Source: Azolla caroliniana (lineage: Eukaryota; Polypodiophyta). From it: 64,000 nucleotides of DNA. A program made the position numbers and the translations under genes. Where the stretch lies: contig JBHGNT010000005.1 of the NCBI GenBank assembly GCA_043228905.1, forward strand, positions 11,966,001 to 12,030,000. The letters are read 5' to 3'. Shown piece after piece: positions 56,809 through 64,000 of this stretch (position 1 is its first letter; the number at the start of each line of letters is the position of its first letter). The notes under the pieces are model-generated. The model saw only the letters and a program-made list of their open reading frames with translations, was not told where the DNA came from and made no database searches.

Positions 56809-57529
56809 TGATAGGATACTTGTCTCCAACTATGCTCGGCTGCAACCGAGTCGTCGGATCAATCACAGAAAACAGGGATGTGGAGAGATGTATCTACGCA
56901 CGAAACAGTAAAGAAGAGAGTGCACATGCTGTTAACGTGGAAAACCCAAATATGGGAAAAAACCATGGCAGCCCTCAGACTACAAAATATCACTATATCA
57001 AGATTACAACAATGGGGCACAGAGGCAACGACCTCTTGCTCCCTCGCTTCGCCACTAGGCGGTTACAATAGAGGCAACAATCTTTGTATATCGCTCTTGC
57101 TACCTCTCTTACACACTGTACAGAAGTTACAACAATAACTCTATCATCATCCTATTAATTTTGCCCTAGGTCATATTTATACTAATATGACTTTCGGGCT
57201 ATTTACAAATATAGCCCTAGTGGGCTCTCTGGAACATATTTGCATATATATCCCTTCCATCCAATGAGAGGTTCTCACCGGGCCTGCAACATCCGGTTCT
57301 CACCGGGTCTTCCGTTGCCGGGTACTCCACATCTGGTTCTCACCGGGTCTTCCGTTGCCGGGTACGCCACATCCGGTTCTCATCGGGTCTTCCGTTGCTG
57401 GGTACTCCACATCCGGTTCTCACCGGGTCTTCCGTTGCCGGGTACGCCACATCCGGATTCAGCCTCGGCCGAGTTGCTCATCAACACGGTTCTTCTCACT
57501 TCCCATCCGGAGGGACTTGTGTCCTAACT
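56809..57529 (-). repeat. Copia 3' LTR
   Basis: The LTR left of the element (3' in minus orientation). It carries four tandem 40-bp units at 57295-57454 (each starting GGTTCTCACCGGGTCTTCCG) and minus-strand TATAAATATGACC near 57170-57182. Its outer end on the internal side is mutated (CTAACT instead of ATAACA). Confidence 0.92.
57295..57454. repeat. 4 x 40-bp tandem repeat in the copia LTR
   Basis: Units start at 57295, 57335, 57375 and 57415. They alternate TACTCCACATC and TACGCCACATC at their ends, so the real unit may be an 80-bp dimer. The same array is at 62101-62260. Confidence 0.92.
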
Positions 57530-57540
57530 AACTCCCCCTT
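57530..57540 (-). promoter_or_regulatory. Copia polypurine tract
   Basis: Minus-strand AAGGGGGAGTT between the polyprotein stop and the 3' LTR. Confidence 0.85.
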
Positions 57541-60500
57541 CACTCCGGCATGGGATGACTTACTAGTCCAATCCGCTTCCGACATGCATCCAGCTTGTCG
57601 GGTATTAGTACTTTGGTCAGCATATCTGACCCGTTCTCGGCCGTGTGGATCTTCGTCAATGCGAACTCACGATCTTCTACTCGCTCCCGGATCCAGTGAT
57701 ACCTATGCTGGATGTGCTTCGTCCTGGAATGGTACGCTGCGTTCTTGGCAAGGTGGATGACACTTTGACTGTCGCAATAGAGCCGGTATTCATCTTGCCG
57801 AATACCGAGCTCTCCGATGAAGTCCTTCATCCATAATATTTCCTTGTCGGCTTCAACAGCCGCCATGTACTCCGCCTCTGTGGTTGACAACGCAATAGTC
57901 TTCTGCAGTCTCGACTGCCACGAAACAACTCCCCCTGCATATGTCATCACATACCTGGATGTAGACCGGCTGGTATCCACATCAGCCGACATGTCCGAAT
58001 CGGTAAAACCGTCAAGTTGAGGTTTACCGGAGTCGAAGCAGAGACACATATTCGAAGTGCCCTTCAAGTACTGGAGTATCCATTTGACCGTGTTCCAGTG
58101 CTCCTTGTCAGGATTGCTCATAAATTGGCTCACCACTCTGACTGCGTATCCAATATCCGGCCAAGTACACACCATTGCGTACATTAAGCTCCCGACGGTA
58201 GAGGCATATGACAACTTCATCATATCCGCCTTCTCTGCTTTCGTCTTCGGGCTTTGCTTACCGGATAATCTGCAGTTTGCCGGAAATGTCGATCCGACCG
58301 GTTTCGCGTCTGACATGTTGAACGGCTGAAGCACCTTTGTCACGTATTTCTCCTGTGACAACCACAATTGCTTCTTTGACCGGTCCCGGATGATGTGCAT
58401 CCCCAGTATCTGTCTTGCCAAACCCAAGTCTTTCATGACGAAAGTTCGGTTGAGAGCCTTCTTCAGCATCCGTATTTTGGCTTGGTCCCGTCCGACGATC
58501 AACATGTCGTCCACGTACAGAAGGAGTATCAGGAAGTCGCCTCCTTCGAACTTCTTCACAAACACGCAGTGATTGGCCTGCGTCTTGTGGTACCCTTGAT
58601 CGGTCATCAAGGAGTCGAACTTCCGGTACCATTGTCGGGGAGCCTGCTTCAGTCCGTACAGGCTCTTCTTCAACCGGCAAACCAGGTGCTCCTTCCCTTT
58701 CTCTACGAATCCTTCCGGTTGCTGCATGTAGATCTCCTCTTTGAGGTCACCGTGAAGGAATGCCGTCTTCACGTCCAGCTGCTCTACCTCGAGGTCCATG
58801 CTTGCCGCTATACTCAGCACCGTCCGGATGGAGGTCATCTTTACTACCGGGGCAAATATCTCGTCGAAGTCCACGCCCTTCTTCTGCTGGAACCCCTTCA
58901 CCACGATCTTGGCTTTGTATCTTGGGGGGTTGCTGGCATCTCCCGGTTTCAACTTGTACACCCACTTGTTTCGGAGTGCCCGCTTTCCTTTCGGCAACTC
59001 CACCAATTCGTACGTATGGTTCTCATGTAGGGAATCCATCTCATCCTGCATGGCACTTAACCATTTGCGGCTATGGGCATCACTTTTAGCTTCCTCGAAG
59101 CTTTCAGGCTCCCCCTCATCGGTTAGCAGCACATACTCTGCATCTGGAAATCTCTGGGGGGCCCTTCTCTCTCTGAGAGGATATCTCCGTCTTTGGCTTT
59201 CGGCAACTGGCTCCTCTATTTGTTCTTCATCTGAATCTGATTCGGGGTCTTGGCCAGTTCCGATTTCACCTATTCCTTCTTCTTCGGCCTATCTTGTCTC
59301 CTTACTGTCACCGGCCAGTTGATCGAGTGCTAACCGGTCTCTTGCCGGTTGGGTCTGCTCATCGTAGAATCGATCCTTACTGGTCGACTCAGAGTTCATT
59401 ATCTTCTTCTCCGACTCCTAGTCGGCGAGCGTCTTGTCCTCCATGAAGATAATATCTCGACTCCGGAATACCTTCTTGTCGGCCAGGTCCCACACTCGGT
59501 AGCCGAACTCATCGTCGCCGTAACCGAGGAATATGCATGGTTGGGTCTTCGGATCTAATTTTCCTCTCCGGTCCTTAGCTACATGCACATACGCAAGACA
59601 CCTGAATACCTTCAAATGCTGGTAGGACACTTCCTTACCGGTCCAGACTCTCTGTGACGTGTCTCCGTCCAAGGGTACTGAGGGTGATCTGTTTATCACA
59701 TATGTCGCCGTCGACAGTGCCTCCACCCAAAACGTCTTGGGTAATTTTGCATGCGCCAACATACTCCGGACCCTCTCCATTATGGTCTGGTTCATCCTCT
59801 TGGCCAACCCGTTTCGTTCCGGCGTCTTCAGCACGGTAAATTCGAGCCGGATTCCCTTCGAGTGGCAGTACTCCTCGAACTGCCCCCGATATTCTCCTCT
59901 GTTATCTGCTCGAACCGCCTTCAGTTTCCGGCCGGTTTCTCTTTCCACTATCACGTGGAGTTCTTTGAAGACGGATAGCACTCGATCCTTTGTCTTCAAC
60001 GGTGTGGCCCACAGCTTCCGGCTGTGGTCATCTATGAACGTCACGAAGTACTGCGATCCGGCATGTGACTTCGTGTCCACTTGACACACATCAGTATGCA
60101 CCAACTCCAGTGGTGCATTACGTCTCATCGGTGGCCTTGGTCGGAAGGAGGTCCGGTTTTGCTTACCGGCCAGACAATCAGTGCACTTCTCTAAGTGCAC
60201 GTTCTTCATTGGAATGAGGTTGTCATCTGCAAGCCTCTTCATCCCCTTCTCACTCATGTGACATAGTCTCTTGTGCCACAGCTCACCGGCAGTGTTGGAA
60301 GCCACGTTCACTTCTTCCGGGCATAATTGGGCATTCATCAAGTACAACGTGTTGACCTTCCGGGCCCGATCCACTATCAGGCTCCCTTTGCTGAATTTCA
60401 TGACTCTGTTCCGGATGCTACCCGTGTAGCCTTCATCATCTAGCCGACCGACTGATATCAGGTTTAGTCGGACCTCTGGAACGTGTCGGACATCCTTCAG

Positions 60501-61583
60501 CAGCAGCTTGCATCTGGTTGGGGTTGTCAACCACACGTCTCCTATGCCGACAATTCGGCATGTACCTTCATTCCCCATCCGGACACAACCGTGATCACTG
60601 GCTGTGTAGGATGAGAAGTATTTACGGTTCGGGGTAAGGTGGAACGACGCTCCGGAATCAACAACCCACGTTGTCTCGTCACCGGCAAGGTTCAACTCAC
60701 TCTCCTCGGTGATGAGCATCAACTCTTCTTCACTTGCCGCGATTGCCGTCGTTCCCTTCCGGTCCAGCCCCCTTCGATCTTTACCGTTCCGGTCCGGTGT
60801 CCGCTTCGAATCGGTACTGTCGGTTTCCTTGTCTTTTCGGAAGTGCCGACAGTTCTTTTGGAAGTGTCTCGGCTTGCCGCAATAGAAGCGGGTAGGCCTC
60901 CCCCTTGACTTTGACCGTGTCCCCGACTTCTCCCGGTTCTAGGGATTACGATTCCTTTGTCTTCTACGTTCCGATTCAGTAATGAGCGCTTTGGAGTCGG
61001 AGTTCGTATCCTTGTCTTTCCGACGCGCCTCCTCATCTAGCAAGCTCGACTTCACTCTTACTAGGGATAATCGTTTCCCTTCCAGCCCGGTGTTGCCCAA
61101 AGTGACAACCAACGTCTCCCAGCTATCTGGGAGGGAACCGAGCAGGAGTAGCGCTAGTACCTCATTGGCGAGAGGTACTTCCAATGATGTTGCCTGGTGA
61201 ATCAGCCCCTGGAAGGCATTCATGTGCTCCGCCATGTTGGAGCCATCTTGGTACCGGAGTCTTACTAGCTTCCGAAATACCGAAACCTAATTAACAACAT
61301 TTTTGTTCTGAAACATAATGTCGATCTTCTTCCAGAGCTCATGAGCCTTGCTCTCTTTGTTGAAGTTGTTGTATAGACTCATGTCAATGAAGCACCGTAT
61401 GTACGCCATTGTCTTCATGTGCATCACCTCCCATATCGTGGCATCGATTTTGTCCGGTCTCTTGTCCCCGAACTGAACCGACAACCAAAAATCTTTAACC
61501 ACGAGCATGTCCCTCATCTTCGACTTCCACACGGAATAGTTGGAGCTGGTGAGCTTGAACATGCCTCCCAACGAATCGTCCAT
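57540..61583 (-). pseudogene. Copia gag-pol polyprotein with four TAG stops
   Basis: One frame runs from ATG at 61583 (MDDSLGGMFKLTSSNYSVW) to the stop at 57540, 1348 codons, broken only by TAG at 61287-61289, 60939-60941, 59418-59420 and 59289-59291. Gag is 61583 to about 60750, with knuckle RFYCGKPRHFQKNC (first Cys is Arg). Protease is WVVDSGASFHLTPN (about 60630-60670). Integrase has HKRLCH and CTDCLAGKQ, LVHTDVCQVD, and ADNRGEY (usually DNGGEY). Its catalytic Glu region reads NGLAKRMN (usually AER), so the Glu is Lys. RT has LDVKTAFLHGDLKEEIYM and LLLYVDDMLIVGRD (intact). RNase H has TTEAEYMAAVEA and YCDSQSVIHLAKN. It cannot be autonomous as written. Confidence 0.95.
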
Positions 61584-61599
61584 TTTTCTGTGTCGTTTC

Positions 61600-61611
61600 G
61601 CTTTGATACCA
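61600..61611 (-). promoter_or_regulatory. Copia primer-binding site
   Basis: Minus-strand TGGTATCAAAGC, three bases from the 5' LTR; initiator-Met type. Confidence 0.9.
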
Positions 61612-61614
61612 CTT

Positions 61615-62335
61615 TGATAGGATACTTGTGTCCAACTATGCTCGGCCACAACCGAGACGTCGGATCAATCACAGAAAACAGGGATGTGGAGAGATGTATC
61701 TACGCACGAAACAATAAAGAAGAGAGTGCACATGCTGTTAACGTGGAAAACCCAAATATGGGAAAAAACCACGGCAGCCCTCAGACTACAAAATATCACT
61801 ATATCAAGATTACAACAATGGGGCACAGAGGCAACGACCTCTTGCTCCCTTGCTTCGCCACTAGGTGGTTACAACAGAGGCAACAATCTCTGTATATCGC
61901 TCTCGCTACCTCTCTTACACATTGTACAGAAGTTACAACAATAACTCTATCATCATCCTATTAAGTTTGCCTTAGGTCATATTTATACTAATATGACTTT
62001 CGGGCTATTTACAAATATAGCCCTAGTGGGCTCTCTGGAACATATTTGCATATATGTCCCTTCCATCCGATGAGAGGTTCTCACCCGGCCTGCAACATCC
62101 GGTTCTCACCGGGTCTTCCGTTGCCGGGTACTCCACATCTGGTTCTCACCGGGTCTTCCGTTGCCGGGTACGCCACATCCGGTTCTCATCGGGTCTTCCA
62201 TTGCCGGGTACTCCACATCTAGTTCTCACCGGGTCTTCCGTTGCCGGGTACGCTACATCCGGATTCGGCCTCGGCCGAGTTGCTCATCAACACGGTTCTT
62301 CTCACTTCCCATTCGGAGGGACATGTTTCATAACA
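61615..62335 (-). repeat. Copia 5' LTR
   Basis: The right-hand LTR, 721 bp, ending CATAACA, so it begins TGTTATG on the minus strand. The 4 x 40-bp array is at 62101-62260. The promoter-like minus-strand TATAAATATGACC lies near 61978-61990. Confidence 0.92.
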
Positions 62336-62916
62336 GAAAGAAGCTGAGCCTATCTGAAAGCGGCGAATGACACTTCGAAATACCTCGAGTAGGAGCTCTC
62401 GAACAATACTTCGGGAATATTCAACCTCTGCGAAAGCATACAAAACACGGGACATACCAAACCCATTCTTTCGTGAAGTGGCAAAGTTTCTAATTGAAGT
62501 AGAGTGCATACACACTAATGCTTACGGGAGGCCAAAGCAGAAAGTGGGCATCGTCATTGCCACATTCGAGGGACATGCCATTGATTGGGGAGTCATCACT
62601 GAGAGAGGGCTTGCATGCATTTCAGGTAAGAAAAAAGCTTCGCCCCATCATCTAGCAATACTTAACAATACTATTCCCTCCCCGTGGCCTTCCCGCCCCG
62701 GAAATGGGCTGCCAAACAACCACGCCACGGTCAGCAAAGCGAAGACTAGCGGAACTCGTGGAGACGGAATGGGAGGAAGAAGAAAACCCGCGACAAACGG
62801 AAATCACCCCATCGCAAGAAAACTAGCTAATGACCCGCGTCCACCCTATCGAAACACAACCGACAAAGACCCAGGTCGAGGAAGAGATGACACGCGGGAG
62901 CCCGAGACCCAAGCGT

Positions 62917-62937
62917 AGGAGGTTGGAAAGGAAGGAC
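62917..62937 (+). promoter_or_regulatory. Candidate terminal polypurine tract of the gypsy element
   Basis: Purine-rich GGAGGTTGGAAAGGAAGGA right after the accessory ORF stop, before the 3' LTR region. Confidence 0.45.
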
Positions 62938-62939
62938 GG

Positions 62940-63552
62940 TCACGGGCTTCTTAAAGACACAACCCCATGAGTCGAAAACCCTTGTCCATCGGAATTTTAA
63001 CCGCCGGACATGGTGCGTAAAATATAAAATATAAAATATATTAGAAGCGTTAGGAAACGTATGTAAAGGTTCACATGAGGAGTGTGACCGACTAAAAGCC
63101 CTATGTATATATGTTGTCCGCCGGAATTGTGACCACCGGACATGGCCCGTAAAATATAAAATATAAAATACATTAGAAGCATTAGGAAATGAATGTAACG
63201 GTTCACGCGAGGTGCGTGAACGACTAAAAGCCCTGTGTATATAAAGGGCAGAAATCCTTTGTAAGAGGGAGCGCGTCATTTTTGGGAGTGAAGCTTTTGT
63301 AATGGAATCTTATCGTCTATTATCTCATTGTTTGTCTGTGTAAGTAGTTTACTATCTTGGCGCTGCATTTTGATTCGTAACTGTGGGTTGTAAGCGTAGG
63401 ATAAGTGCGTTCTCCCCTTCACACCGAAATGATATGGTTTCTTAGTATCCTGTTAGGACTCACGTCCAACACAGACCTGTTCCTTGTAAACACAATCACC
63501 TTGAAGTCTACCTCGAAGGATTGAGCGTAGACAGTGTTCCTAATCGGTAACA
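62940..63552 (+). mobile_element. Gypsy LTR between two internal regions
   Basis: A plus-oriented LTR ending CGGTAACA at 63552, with TATA near 63236-63248 and a primer-site-like sequence directly after. The left boundary is not fixed (between about 62938 and 63113). On its left is a gypsy 3' end and on its right a PBS and gag, so it may be a single LTR shared by two tandem copies. Confidence 0.65.
62982..63245. repeat. 2 x 132-bp tandem repeat in the gypsy LTR
   Basis: Units 62982-63113 and 63114-63245 share TTGTCC-CGGAATT, CCGGACATGG, triple AAAATAT, TTAGAAGC and CGACTAAAAGCCCT-TGTATAT blocks. Unit 2 ends in a better TATA box (TGTATATAAAGGG, about 63236-63248). Confidence 0.85.
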
Positions 63553-63554
63553 CT

Positions 63555-63572
63555 TTTGGCACGCCTGTTGAT
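63555..63572 (+). promoter_or_regulatory. Primer-binding-like site
   Basis: TTTGGCACGCCTGTTGAT just after the LTR resembles the TTGGCACGCC primer site seen in several plant gypsy elements. Confidence 0.55.
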
Positions 63573-63606
63573 CTATGATTCCTCACAGACGAGCAACAAG
63601 GAACTG

Positions 63607-64000
63607 ATGTCTAGCCGTAGACGACCTAGAGAACCGATTCGACAGGCTCGACCACTGACGAGGTCTATCACTCGCTAGATAGAAGAGCGCGCTAAGCGAA
63701 AACCTCGTCTCAGTGACCACAACGTTTCCTTTCAGGAGTTCAAGATCGACCCCACGCTCACTGAACACCGCAACGTAAAGCAGGAAGCCTTGTTACCACA
63801 CAAAAACCATGGTCTTTCCTTGCCAACAGTCACCATAGTGTCAGGAATGTCTTTCTCCTACCCATGCTTCAATGGCGAAACAGACGTTGCAAGCCACATC
63901 TGGCTGTTCCTGAATGTTTGGAATGCTAATCATATGGCGTTGCGGTTTTCAGCAGCAGAAGCACACGAATCGACGATTGTAGAGTTCGGGTTAACTCTGG
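63607..64000 (+). pseudogene. Gypsy gag, 5' part (runs off window)
   Basis: From ATG at 63607 the frame reads MSSRRRPREPIRQARPLTRS, with a TAG at 63676-63678 where Gln would fit. It continues openly to the edge: FSYPCFNGETDVASHIWLFL then NVWNANHMALRFSAAEAHES and TIVEFGLTL. The FNGE-DVASHIWLFLNVW segment is a typical gypsy capsid motif. Apart from one stop it is intact over 394 bp. Confidence 0.85.

Larger units (their letters stand above)
56809..62335 (-). mobile_element. Near-complete Ty1/copia element with TSD
   Basis: A 5527-bp element with two 721-bp LTRs (56809-57529 and 61615-62335), flanked by the 5-bp duplication gaaag (56804-56808 and 62336-62340). In minus orientation the order is 5' LTR, PBS, one polyprotein frame, PPT, 3' LTR. 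By eye the LTRs differ at about 28 of 721 positions (about 4 percent), mostly transitions, so insertion is not very recent. It sits inside the accessory region of the Tat-like gypsy element. Confidence 0.95.
56641..62918 (+). pseudogene. Accessory 3' ORF of the gypsy element, split by copia
   Basis: A weakly supported coding stretch between pol and the 3' LTR, interrupted by the copia insertion at 56809-62335. Left part: MTGRHADLYLPGLRRWLHDK at 56641, with a competing frame MATRQGARRLHMGRQ at 56685. Right part: VEVECIHTNAYGRPK-like reading at 62490-62540, with KVGIVIATFEGHAIDWGVIT. Tat-group elements often carry an extra gene here. I do not recognise a domain, and frame is lost at least once even after the insertion is discounted. 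Confidence 0.4.

Noticed and set aside
57240-57527. Repeats resembling a CRISPR array or repeat protein
   Set aside because: The 40-bp units are head-to-tail without spacers, occur identically in both LTRs, and the genome is eukaryotic.
58395-59322. Plus-strand readings of 174-211 codons
   Set aside because: Antisense shadows of the copia RT and integrase-RT linker, whose frame is clear on the minus strand.

Overview
The window is nuclear DNA from a land plant and is dominated by nested, decayed retrotransposons around a small gene island. I read it as a fern-like (pteridophyte) genome. The evidence is the transposable-element density, a 13-exon starch phosphatase gene, and an intronless PPR gene built from modules of about 117 residues of a style I associate with ferns. 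The species is not determined, and this lineage call is inference.

Layout. 1-4926: minus-strand Ty3/gypsy element, cut by the window edge, with a 488-bp solo LTR of another family inside its reverse transcriptase. It sits in the remains of a plus-strand Ty1/copia element (4927-6510). 6511-8093: microsatellites and a possible LTR remnant. 8094-9752: minus-strand LINE. 9753-10479: minus-oriented LTR. 10545-17399: two copies of one chromodomain-bearing gypsy family (a chromovirus) arranged head to head. 17400-21132: minus-strand copia interrupted by an LTR-like insertion.

Gene island, 23.7-38.3 kb: a complete SEX4-type phosphoglucan phosphatase (minus, 395 aa), a PPR protein (plus, 817 aa), and an unrecognised four-exon gene (minus, 267 aa). 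A hAT-like MITE lies in a SEX4 intron and a second copy lies at 40.7 kb.

38.3-46 kb has no recognisable genes. 46.0-52.6 kb is an L1-type LINE on the minus strand, followed by the 3' end of a second LINE (52.9-53.3 kb). From 54 kb there is a copia 5' end, then a plus-strand Tat/Athila-like gypsy element. A nearly complete 5527-bp copia element with a 5-bp target-site duplication (56809-62335) is inserted into that gypsy element. An LTR, primer-binding-like site and gag start run off the right edge.

Most notable: the chromovirus appears to prime reverse transcription from its own RNA. Twelve bases just downstream of its TATA box are the exact reverse complement of the bases next to its LTR, as in Tf1/sushi elements, in place of a tRNA-type primer site. 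The inverted junction between its two copies falls on this self-complementary sequence.

All exon models, LTR boundaries and counts were made by eye.
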